From assembly GCA_002436105.1 (NCBI GenBank), contig DIXU01000019.1:1-25284 (forward strand): a stretch of DNA of 25,284 bases. Reading direction: 5' to 3'. The stretch's first letter is position 1; each line of letters starts with the position of its first letter. Positions 18,995-25,284 of the stretch are shown here, in pieces. Under the pieces are notes generated by a model. The model was not told the DNA's origin. It was given only the letters and a program-made list of their open reading frames with translations, and searched no databases. A program made the translations under genes and the position numbers. The stretch is from Candidatus Aminicenantes bacterium UBA6072. GTDB lineage: Bacteria; Acidobacteriota; Aminicenantia; UBA2199.

Positions 18995-19129
18995 GTGACA
19001 AGTGACGAGTAACGAGTGACGAGAAGCTGCCAAGAGCGCTCTTTTGCAAAGATTAGTTTGGAATGCATTTTTAAAACTATCGTTTATGAGTTCTTTCTTC
19101 CTTGTTACTTGTCACTTGTCACTCGTCAC
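18995..19129. repeat. Inverted heptamer arrays between two divergent promoters
   Basis: Left arm 18995-19022 (plus: GTGACAA, GTGACGA, GTAACGA, GTGACGA); right arm 19129-19102 (minus: GTGACGA, GTGACAA, GTGACAA, GTAACAA). Between them are 79 bp without recognised content. The outer edge of each arm is about 10 bp upstream of a -35 box: the purF box on the left, the aldehyde dehydrogenase box on the right. Confidence 0.8.
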
Positions 19130-19139
19130 TGAAGTATAG

Positions 19140-19168
19140 TTGCTATTGCCTGGCGACTTATCTACAAT
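19140..19168 (+). promoter_or_regulatory. Promoter of the aldehyde dehydrogenase gene
   Basis: TTGCTA (19140-19145), 17-bp spacer, TACAAT (19163-19168). Expected start near 19175, leaving a 25-nt leader with AGGGAGGG. Confidence 0.55.
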
Positions 19169-19199
19169 TCATATCACCCTGAGGTTAGGGAGGGTACCC

Positions 19200-20564
19200 A
19201 TGGCATTGCGATCGATCAATCCGGCCACCGGCGAGCTGCTGGAGAGCTTCAGCGAGCAGACGGCGGAGGAAGTGAAGGCGGCCGTGAAGAAAGCCCACCA
19301 GGCGTTCACTTCCTGGAGCGGTCTCGACATGAAACGGCGCTCCGCCCCGCTCAGGAAGGCGGCGGCCGTCCTGCGGGCCGAAAAGACCGCCCTGGCGCGC
19401 ATGATGAGCGAGGAAATGGGCAAGCCTGTCCTGCAGGCCAGCGCCGAGGTCGACAAGTGCGCCCTGGTCTGTGAATACTACGCGGAACACGGCCCGGCCA
19501 TGCTCCGGCCGGAGCGCATCGCTTCCGACGCCGCCGACAGCTTCGTGCGCTTCGACCCGCTGGGGGTGATCCTGGCCGTCATGCCGTGGAATTTCCCTTT
19601 ATGGCAGGTCTTTCGCTTCGCGGCGCCGGCGCTGCTGGCAGGCAACACGTGCCTGCTGAAGCATGCCTCCGGCGTCAGCCGCTGCGCCGCGCGCATCGAG
19701 GAGGTTTTCCGCCGCGCCGCCTTTCCCGCGCATGTTTTTACCGCCCTGCGCATCGGGTCGGCGCAGGTCGAGGCGCTGCTGGCACTGCCCCAGGTGCGCG
19801 CCGTCACCCTGACCGGCAGCGACGCCGCCGGGCGCGCCGTCGCGGCCGCGGCGGGCCGGCACCTGAAAAAATCGGTCCTGGAGCTGGGGGGCAGCGACCC
19901 GTTCATCGTGCTGGCCGATGCGCCCCTTTCGCCCTGCGTGGCGGCGGCCGTGAGCTCGCGCATGATCAACAGCGGCCAGAGCTGCATCGCCGCCAAGCGC
20001 TTCATCGTCGTCGGCGCCATCTACAGCCGTTTTCGCAGGGCCTTCACCGCCGCCGTCGCCGGGCTGAAGACCGGCAACCCCCTCGACGAGAGCAACGACC
20101 TGGGGCCGTTGGCGCGCGCCGACCTCGTCGATGAGCTCGAGCGCCAGGTCAGGGAATCGGTCCGCCTCGGCGCCGCGGTCCTGGCCGGCGGCAACCGCAT
20201 CAAAGGCCCCGGCTTTTTTTTCCAGCCCACGGTCCTGGAGGGGGTACGGCCCGGCATGCCGGCCTATGACGAGGAATTGTTCGGCCCGGTGGCCGCCCTG
20301 ATCCGCGCCGACGACGAGGAGGACGCGCTGCGCATCGCCAACGACACGCCTTTCGGGCTCGGCGCCTCCATCTGGACGGCGAACCGCGAAAAGGCGGAGG
20401 CGCTGGCCGCGCGCGTCGAGGCCGGCTCGGTCTTCATCAACGGCATGGTCAAGTCCGACCCGCGCCTGCCTTTCGGCGGCATCAAGATGTCGGGTTTCGG
20501 CCGCGAGCTGTCCAGTTACGGGATCAAGGAATTCGTCAATATCAAGACGGTTGTTATTTCGTGA
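19200..20564 (+). CDS. Aldehyde dehydrogenase, succinate-semialdehyde type
   Basis: NAD(P)-dependent oxidation of an aldehyde to the acid; closest in layout to the short succinate semialdehyde dehydrogenases (YneI/Sad). 454 residues. The NAD-binding motif is VMPWNFPLWQVFRFAAPALLAGN around residue 130, the catalytic general base is Glu228 in LELGGSDPF and the nucleophile Cys262 in NSGQSCIAAKRF, at the usual 34-residue distance. The C-terminus ends with PFGGIKMSGFGRELSSYGIKEFVNIKTV. The start at 19200 has AGGGAGGG 8 nt upstream; the upstream TTG at 19140 is inside the promoter. Substrate is uncertain; a link to the butyrate genes further right is possible but not shown. The final Ser codon and TGA are formed by the first unit of a GTGACGC array. 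Confidence 0.92.
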   Translation: MALRSINPATGELLESFSEQTAEEVKAAVKKAHQAFTSWSGLDMKRRSAPLRKAAAVLRAEKTALARMMSEEMGKPVLQASAEVDKCALVCEYYAEHGPAMLRPERIASDAADSFVRFDPLGVILAVMPWNFPLWQVFRFAAPALLAGNTCLLKHASGVSRCAARIEEVFRRAAFPAHVFTALRIGSAQVEALLALPQVRAVTLTGSDAAGRAVAAAAGRHLKKSVLELGGSDPFIVLADAPLSPCVAAAVSSRMINSGQSCIAAKRFIVVGAIYSRFRRAFTAAVAGLKTGNPLDESNDLGPLARADLVDELERQVRESVRLGAAVLAGGNRIKGPGFFFQPTVLEGVRPGMPAYDEELFGPVAALIRADDEEDALRIANDTPFGLGASIWTANREKAEALAARVEAGSVFINGMVKSDPRLPFGGIKMSGFGRELSSYGIKEFVNIKTVVIS

Positions 20565-20944
20565 CGCGTAACGCGTGACGCGTGACACGAAAGAACAAAG
20601 AACGTTGAAGCGTTGAAACGCTGAAGCGAAAGAAAAAGAGCTTTTCCCAAGGCTCTTGCTGACACGGTCACTTGCCCTTGTATTGCTCCTGCAACCACTA
20701 CCACTATCACTATCACTGCCACTTAGGTCCGTAAGCCCTCCTGCTGACACTGTCACTAACACTAACACTTTTTTTCTTCGTTTTGGAAATTGGAAATTGG
20801 AATTTGGTGCTTGTTTGGGATTTGGAATTTGAGATTTGGAATTTAAGCCTTCGTATTGCCTCTGTTCTTACCGTCTACCGTCCACCGTAAACCCTGAACC
20901 GATTTCATCCATTCTCTCGTCACGCGTCACGCGTTACGCGTCAC
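20561..20944. repeat. Composite intergenic repeat element 2
   Basis: The 444-bp gap after the dehydrogenase is repeat-filled: GTGACGC array (20561-20588, plus), GTTGAAGC octamers (20604-20627, plus), hexamer mosaic GTGTTA/GTGTCA - linker - GTGGTA/GTGATA (20650-20773, minus), GGAATTT heptamers (about 20783-20845, plus), GTAGACG/GTGGACG/GTTTACG heptamers (about 20870-20902, minus), CGATTTCATC, and the closing GTGACGC array (20917-20944, minus). The two outer arrays are inverted. No gene is seen in it. Confidence 0.8.
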
Positions 20945-20952
20945 GTATGCCA

Positions 20953-20981
20953 TTTCATTTCGACACGTTTTAAGGTATAAT
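20953..20981 (+). promoter_or_regulatory. Promoter of the DUF4412-like gene
   Basis: Perfect TATAAT (20976-20981) preceded after 17 bp by a weak TTTCAT (20953-20958). Expected start near 20988, with AAGGAGG at about 20995-21001 in the leader. It begins 8 bp after the closing GTGACGC array. Confidence 0.5.
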
Positions 20982-21008
20982 CCACCCAGACCCTAAGGAG
21001 GAACCACA

Positions 21009-21806
21009 ATGAAAAAAGCTATTCTGATCGGCTTGTTTATTTTTATCCTGGCCGCCAGCGCCTTCGCCGGCGTCGAGTGGAAGACGCGCATCGTGACCCA
21101 GGCCGAGGCCAAGGGACAGAGCAATACGGTCGTCCAGCAGGTCTTCGCCCAGGGCGGCAACGTCAAGATGGTCTTCGAGAGCGTGGCCTACGAGAACGAG
21201 ATGTTCAAGAAAGGCTCGTACTGGCTGTTCAAGGCCGCCGACGATTCCCTGTACATGGTGAACCCGGAAGAGAAAACCTACGCGCGCCTGCCGATCAACG
21301 CCATGATGCAGGTGGCCGGCGTCGTGGGCAAGCTGGTCAAGATCAAGATCAAGAATCCCGTCATCAACGTGGAGAAGCTGGGGACGGAGACGATCCTCGG
21401 CTATCCCTGCCAGCACAGCAAGATGCTCATGGAATACGACATGGAAGTGAAGGTCGCCATCATCAAGAGCAAGAGCCATGAGAAGATCGAGAAGGAAACC
21501 TGGTCGACCCCCAGGTTCAGGGGCCTGGAGGAAATGGCCGAATCGTTCCGCTTCCGCGACTTCAAGACTGGCATGGAGGACCTGGACGCCCTGATCGAGC
21601 AGCAGATGAAAGCCGAGGCCGGGCTGGGCTTCCCGCTGAAGATGATCACCGTCACCACCTCCATCGGCAAAAAGGGCAAGGAAAAGGAAAAGAGCCGCCA
21701 GGTGCTGGAAGTGCTCTCGCTGGGCAGCAAGAACCTGCCGGCCTCGTTCTTCGAGATCCCTGCCGGCTATAGCGAGACGAGCATCATTCCCGGAACCGAA
21801 GAATAG
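21009..21806 (+). CDS. Secreted DUF4412-like protein
   Basis: 265 residues with a clear signal peptide (about 1-20, cleavage after AFA). The mature part resembles the DUF4412 type: FAQGGNVKMVFESVAYENEMFKKGSYWLFKAADDSLYMVNPEEKTY is the usual pattern of strands in which a reporter-like protein describes a bound or measured residue, followed by GTETILGYPCQHSKM and a helical region with charged repeats. This fold is related to lipoprotein carriers of the LolA type, but a carrier role is not established. A strong AAGGAGG lies 7 nt before the ATG. The gene is monocistronic between two composite repeat elements. Confidence 0.82.
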   Translation: MKKAILIGLFIFILAASAFAGVEWKTRIVTQAEAKGQSNTVVQQVFAQGGNVKMVFESVAYENEMFKKGSYWLFKAADDSLYMVNPEEKTYARLPINAMMQVAGVVGKLVKIKIKNPVINVEKLGTETILGYPCQHSKMLMEYDMEVKVAIIKSKSHEKIEKETWSTPRFRGLEEMAESFRFRDFKTGMEDLDALIEQQMKAEAGLGFPLKMITVTTSIGKKGKEKEKSRQVLEVLSLGSKNLPASFFEIPAGYSETSIIPGTEE

Positions 21807-21821
21807 AAGAATAAGTTCTTC

Positions 21822-22179
21822 GTGACGCGTAACGCGTAACGCGTAACGAGTAGAAAAAAAGACTTTCGTTATGCGTTATTCGTTATGCGAAAAATTAAAA
21901 AATTGGAAGAATAAGGTATTAATAGGACTTAAATTCCAAATCCCAAATTCCAAATAACAAACAAATTCCAAGCTCCAAATTCCAATTACCAAAACGAAAG
22001 CTCCTTGAAATAGCATTTTCTCTTCGTTTGGGAAATTGGGTCATTGGAATTTGGAATTTATTTGGGATTTGGTGCTTGTGATTTGGAATTTAAGTCTTCT
22101 TATTGCCTCTGTTCGCCTATCGTGTAGCGAAAATCGATTTCATGTATTCTCGTGTCACGCGTCACGCGTTACGCGTCAC
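21822..22179. repeat. Composite intergenic repeat element 3 with nested inverted arms
   Basis: Fills the 383-bp gap between two convergent genes. Outer arms: GTGACGC-type arrays at 21822-21849 (plus) and 22152-22179 (minus). Inside the left arm are GTTATGC heptamers (21868-21888). Inner arms of about 80 bp, made of GGAATTT heptamers, are inverted: about 21923-22002 and 22023-22100, each with CTTCGTTT- and AATTTAAGTC-type ends. GAAAATCGATTTCATG precedes the closing array. The whole forms a nested large palindrome; no gene is seen. Confidence 0.8.
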
Positions 22180-22189
22180 GTAGTCCATT

Positions 22190-23095
22190 TCATACTAACG
22201 CTGCCGCTAGAACTATTGAATAATACTTGGAATCGTCGTCGTCCGCCCGGGAAGTCAATATCGCCGGGAAGGACGCGCCGGTGACCACGGCGGCCAGCAT
22301 GCCCTTGGCCAGGAGGGTCGTCGCCTTGTAGAAGATGTTCCCCGCCTCGATGTTGGGCATGATCAGGATGTCGGCGTAGCCCTCGACCGGAGACTTCAGT
22401 CCCTTCACGTCCAGGGCGTGCCTGGAGATGGCCACGTCCAGGGCCAGCGGGCCGTCGATGATCGCTCCCTTGATCTGCTTGCGCTCGGCCATCTTGGCGA
22501 TGACCGCCGCCTCCATGGTGCAGGGCATCTTTTCCGAGACCTTTTCGTTGGCGGCCAGGATGGCCACCTTGGGATTCTCGATGCCCAGCTTGGCGGCGAT
22601 CCTGACGTTGTAATTGATCATCTGCACCTTCTGGTCCAGGTCGGGATAGGGGATCATGGCCACGTCGGATACCAGCAGCAGCTTGTCGTAGGTCGGCACT
22701 TCCAGGATGGTGGTGTGCGACAGGACGCCGTTTTTGGGGACCAGGTTGTATTCCTTGTTCAGGATGGGCTTCAGGTAGTAGGGCGTTGAGATCAGGCCCT
22801 TCATCAGGATCTGGGCCTTGCCGTCGAGGATCAGGCGCACAGCCTTGTCGCCGCTTTTCTTCTCGTCGGGCTCGTTGACGATCTCGAACATTCCCGGGTC
22901 GACCTTCAGCCTGGCGCAGAGGTCGCGGATGACCTTCTCATTGCCGACCATGATGGCGTCGACGACCTTGTTCTCGACGGCGCGCTTGACCGCCAGGATG
23001 GTGTCCTCGTCCTGTCCGTAGGCCACGACCATCTGGAAGTTCTTTTTCGACTTGACCAGGGTCTCGATCTCGCTCAACTTTCTCATCGCGTTCAT
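22190..23095 (-). CDS. ptb: Phosphate butyryltransferase
   Basis: Transfers the acyl group of butyryl-CoA (or branched acyl-CoA) to phosphate, giving the acyl phosphate used by butyrate kinase. 301 residues, the usual Ptb length, shorter than phosphate acetyltransferase. Recognised by the KGLISTPYYLKPILNKEYNL segment, the GVLSHTTILEVPTYDKLLLVSDVAMIPYPDLDQKVQMINYNVRIA block, the DGPLALDVAISRHA region, and ADILIMPNIEAGNIFYKATTL. The start at 23095 overlaps the buk stop as ATGA and has AGGAGG 6 nt upstream; an ATG three codons later is less likely. The gene ends 10 bp before a GTGACGC array, its TGA falling in the TGAAATGG joint seen at other arrays. Confidence 0.94.
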   Translation of the reverse strand: MNAMRKLSEIETLVKSKKNFQMVVAYGQDEDTILAVKRAVENKVVDAIMVGNEKVIRDLCARLKVDPGMFEIVNEPDEKKSGDKAVRLILDGKAQILMKGLISTPYYLKPILNKEYNLVPKNGVLSHTTILEVPTYDKLLLVSDVAMIPYPDLDQKVQMINYNVRIAAKLGIENPKVAILAANEKVSEKMPCTMEAAVIAKMAERKQIKGAIIDGPLALDVAISRHALDVKGLKSPVEGYADILIMPNIEAGNIFYKATTLLAKGMLAAVVTGASFPAILTSRADDDDSKYYSIVLAAALV

Positions 23096-24180
23096 GCGTT
23101 TCCTCCTGCATGGGTCCATTCCTTCGCTTTTTCCTCACCGAGCAGCACGCGCAGCGCCCCCTGGGCCAGGGACGTCATCTCGTCCTCTCCGGGCAGGACG
23201 ATCAGCCGCCCCGCGAACTCGACGCGGCGGCGGACGAGTTCAACGAAATACTTGTCAAAGGCGATGCCGCCGGTCAGGACGATGGCGTCGATCCTGCCTT
23301 CCAGCACCGCGGCCAGGGCGCCGATCTCCTTGGCCACGTTGTAGGCCATGGCCTCGAAGACCAGGGTGGCCCTGGCGTCCCCCGCCTTGACCATGTCCTC
23401 CACCTTGCGCATGTCATTGACATGCAGGTGGGCGACGATGCCGCCCTGGCCGGTGATCATTTTCTTCAGGGTGGGCGCGTCGTACTTGCCCGACAGGGCG
23501 AGTTCGACCAGGCTCCAGCTGGGCAGCGAGCCGGCGCGCTCGGGAGCGAAGGGGCCGTCGCCGTTGAGGGCGTTGTTGACGTCGACGACCTTGCCGTCGA
23601 GATGGGCGCCCACCGAGATGCCGCCGCCCAGGTGGGCGACGATCAGGCGGCATTGATCGTAGGGCTTGCCGAGCTGCCCGGCCGCCAGGCGGGCGGCCGC
23701 CTTCTGGTTCAGGGCGTGGAAGATGCTGATGCGCGGAATCTCGGGCCGGCCGGTGATGCGGGCCACGTCGGTCATCTCGTCCACGGTCACCGGGTCGACG
23801 ATGTAGGCCTCGACCCCGATGTCGCCGGCGATGTCGCTGGCCAGGAGCGCTCCCAGGTTGGAGGCGTGCTCGGTCTTCGTCTGCTTCAGGTATTCGGTCA
23901 TCTCCGCGCGGACGCGGTAGGTGCCCGAGGCCATCGGGCCCAGCAGCCCGCCGCGGCCGACGACGGCGGCCAGCTGCCTGAGGTCGAAGTCGTGCTCCTT
24001 CAGGAAGCGGAGGATCACCTGGTGGCGGAAATGATGCTGGTCGATGATGCGCGGGAAGGGGGCGAGCTCGTCGGCCGCATGGGAGATGTTCTGGCCGAGG
24101 ATCTTCTCGTCGCCGTTGAAGATGGCGATCTTGGTCGAGGTGGAACCGGGGTTTATCGCGAGCACGAATTTGTTTGCCAT
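23092..24180 (-). CDS. buk: Butyrate kinase
   Basis: Makes ATP and butyrate (or isobutyrate, isovalerate) from the acyl phosphate. 362 residues, typical of the acetate/butyrate kinase family's Buk branch. Visible motifs: NPGSTSTK near the N-terminus (10-17) for phosphate binding, VAHLGGGISVGAH (about 183-195), GDGPFAPERAGSLP (about 207-220) that marks Buk over acetate kinase, and TGGIAFDKY near residue 303. It follows the TatT-like gene after 43 bp, with GAGG about 10 nt before the ATG, and shares ATGA with ptb. The order buk-ptb differs from the clostridial ptb-buk order. Confidence 0.94.
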   Translation of the reverse strand: MANKFVLAINPGSTSTKIAIFNGDEKILGQNISHAADELAPFPRIIDQHHFRHQVILRFLKEHDFDLRQLAAVVGRGGLLGPMASGTYRVRAEMTEYLKQTKTEHASNLGALLASDIAGDIGVEAYIVDPVTVDEMTDVARITGRPEIPRISIFHALNQKAAARLAAGQLGKPYDQCRLIVAHLGGGISVGAHLDGKVVDVNNALNGDGPFAPERAGSLPSWSLVELALSGKYDAPTLKKMITGQGGIVAHLHVNDMRKVEDMVKAGDARATLVFEAMAYNVAKEIGALAAVLEGRIDAIVLTGGIAFDKYFVELVRRRVEFAGRLIVLPGEDEMTSLAQGALRVLLGEEKAKEWTHAGGNA

Positions 24181-24223
24181 TTTTAAATTTACCTCAAAAA
24201 TCCGGCGATTTCAAGGGGGATCC

Positions 24224-24967
24224 CTATTTTTTGTACTTTTCCAGCAGCAGGGCGCCGGCCTGCCGGTCCTTTTCGGTCTCCGGCAGCCAGAGTGGGTCGG
24301 GCTCCATGGCCTGGAGCTCCTCCAGCGTTCTGACGGCCAGGCTCTTTTCCCCCAGCGACCAGTAGGTCTCGGCAAGGAAAAGGAGGCAGACCGAGCTTTT
24401 CGGGGCGATCCCGCGGCATTTCTCCAGATACTGCCGCGACTTCTTCTTGCTGCCGCCGAAAATGCCCGGCACCTTGAAATAAAGGCGCCCCAGGACGCAA
24501 TAAGCTCCGGCGTGCTCGTAGGCGCCGTCGATGGCGATGGAACGCTCCATGGCGCGGATGATGTCGTTTTTCAGGAAAAGCGACTTGAGCACGCCCCGGG
24601 CCTCGCCGTAGCTGCCGGTGTGCACGCCCAGCCAGTAATGGCCCTCGACGCGGTCGGGACGCAGCGCGATCGCCCTGCGGCTGAGGTCCATGGCCTCCTT
24701 GAACACCTTCTGCTTCTCGTCCCTGCCGTTGGCATGGTCGCCGATGAAGTACATGGCCTGCAGGTTCTTCACCATGGCATCGTAGTCGTCGGGGGCAAGC
24801 CGCAGGGCCTCGCGGTACGCGGCCAGGGCGTCGGCGGCCATGCCGGCTTCTCCGCGCCGGGCATAGAGCTCATCGCCCTTCTGGATCAGTTCCCCGACGG
24901 TATCGCCGCAGACGGGCGATGGGAAAAAAAAGAATGAAAGTAACAGGATGGAGAGAGATTTTTTCAT
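24224..24967 (-). CDS. TatT-like TPR protein (TRAP transporter T component family)
   Basis: 247 residues with a signal sequence (about 1-20, ending in SPVCG; the Cys could be a lipidation site but the box is not canonical). The rest is helical TPR-like repeats: YREALRLAPDDYDAM, SRRAIALRPDRVEGHYWLGVHTG, MERSIAIDGAYEHAGAYCVLGRLYFKVPGIFGGSKKKSRQYLEKCRGIAPKS and a final repeat. The PGIFGGSKKKS segment is characteristic of the TatT family, the periplasmic partner of some TRAP transporters. No TRAP permease is in the window, so a different role is possible. Start at 24967 with GGAGG 6 nt upstream in a leader of only about 9 nt. It leads the operon with buk and ptb. Confidence 0.82.
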   Translation of the reverse strand: MKKSLSILLLSFFFFPSPVCGDTVGELIQKGDELYARRGEAGMAADALAAYREALRLAPDDYDAMVKNLQAMYFIGDHANGRDEKQKVFKEAMDLSRRAIALRPDRVEGHYWLGVHTGSYGEARGVLKSLFLKNDIIRAMERSIAIDGAYEHAGAYCVLGRLYFKVPGIFGGSKKKSRQYLEKCRGIAPKSSVCLLFLAETYWSLGEKSLAVRTLEELQAMEPDPLWLPETEKDRQAGALLLEKYKK

Positions 24968-24982
24968 TATGCCTCCAGACCG

Positions 24983-25012
24983 ATTCTAGCAGTAATTCCG
25001 GAGAAATATCAA
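24983..25012 (-). promoter_or_regulatory. Promoter of the TatT-buk-ptb operon
   Basis: TTGATA (25012-25007), 18-bp spacer, TAGAAT (24988-24983) on the minus strand. Expected start near 24976, exactly at GGAGG. Confidence 0.6.
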
Positions 25013-25040
25013 CAATTCAATTTCATTCCGTGGGCAAGAG

Positions 25041-25284
25041 GCGAGAGGTGAGGGGCGAGAGGCGAGGGGTGAGAGGGGAGAAGACATGGCAATCGGCGTA
25101 AGGCGTAGGGTTCAGGGTTCCACGTTCCATGTTCCATGTTCCAGGTTGGAAATTGATCTTCGTGACGCGTAACGCGTGACGCGAAAGAACTGAACTTCCT
25201 TCTGATCTTCGACTACCACTATCACTATCACTACCACTTTGGCCCGTAAGGCCTCCTGCTAAGGAAATCGTGATGAGTGATAAG
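25041..25284. repeat. Right-end repeat cluster
   Basis: Four repeat classes follow each other: GTGAGGG/GCGAGAG heptamers (25041-25082), four GTTCCAN units (25117-25144), three GTGACGC/GTAACGC units (25162-25182, followed by GAAAG) and a minus-strand GTGGTA/GTGATA hexamer array (25215-25238) with its GGCCTCCTGC joint, running into the inverted copy of the left window end. No gene is seen in the 317 bp after the operon start. Confidence 0.8.

Overview
The window reads as chromosomal DNA of a high-GC, probably anaerobic or fermentative Gram-negative-type bacterium. The evidence is a secreted S46 dipeptidyl peptidase, a TatT-like protein, butyrate kinase with phosphate butyryltransferase, pyruvate phosphate dikinase, and threonine and aldehyde dehydrogenases. 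The gene set would fit Acidobacteriota or Candidatus Aminicenantes relatives, but that placement is inference from gene content, not a phylogenetic result. No RNA gene, CRISPR array, transposase, integrase or phage gene was found.

Layout. 277-969 (-): ispD. 1388-6285 (-): a five-gene overlapping operon running from an ABC-2 ATPase through its permease, a membrane-anchored repeat protein and a prepilin peptidase to a PilS-like histidine kinase. 6581-10271 (-): a soluble histidine kinase followed 10 bp later by a pyruvate phosphate dikinase that carries a lysine/alanine-rich histone-H1-like tail; a hairpin terminator follows. 10854-15076 (+): FabK/nitronate monooxygenase-type flavoprotein, unknown membrane protein, L-threonine 3-dehydrogenase, family 2 glycosyltransferase. 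15177-18906 (-): S46 dipeptidyl peptidase and a PurF homologue without the usual Cys nucleophile. 19200-21806 (+): aldehyde dehydrogenase and a secreted DUF4412-like protein. 22190-24967 (-): TatT-like protein, butyrate kinase and phosphate butyryltransferase as one operon, which would yield ATP from butyryl- or branched acyl-CoA.

The most striking content is between the genes. Nearly every intergenic space holds short tandem arrays with units of 6, 7 or 8 bp. Written on one strand, the units almost always begin with GT (GTGACGC, GTGACAA, GTTCCAN, GTTAGAG, GTTATGC, GTAGACG, GTTGAAGC, GTGATA). Consensus differs between arrays but the period and GT phase are kept. Arrays are combined in a fixed modular order into composite elements of about 350 bp bounded by inverted GTGACGC arrays. 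They lie directly at gene 3' ends, where they supply the actual stop codon of at least three genes, or directly upstream of promoters. Palindromes of the GTAGGGGCG type and a 240-bp direct repeat (47-285 and 10431-10664) are added to this. Both ends of the window carry the same repeat in inverted orientation, so the window is probably a contig that broke at repeats.

Promoters are unusually readable (good -35/-10 boxes with 17-bp spacing). In several cases the -10 box lies exactly 6 nt from the ATG, predicting leaderless mRNAs.
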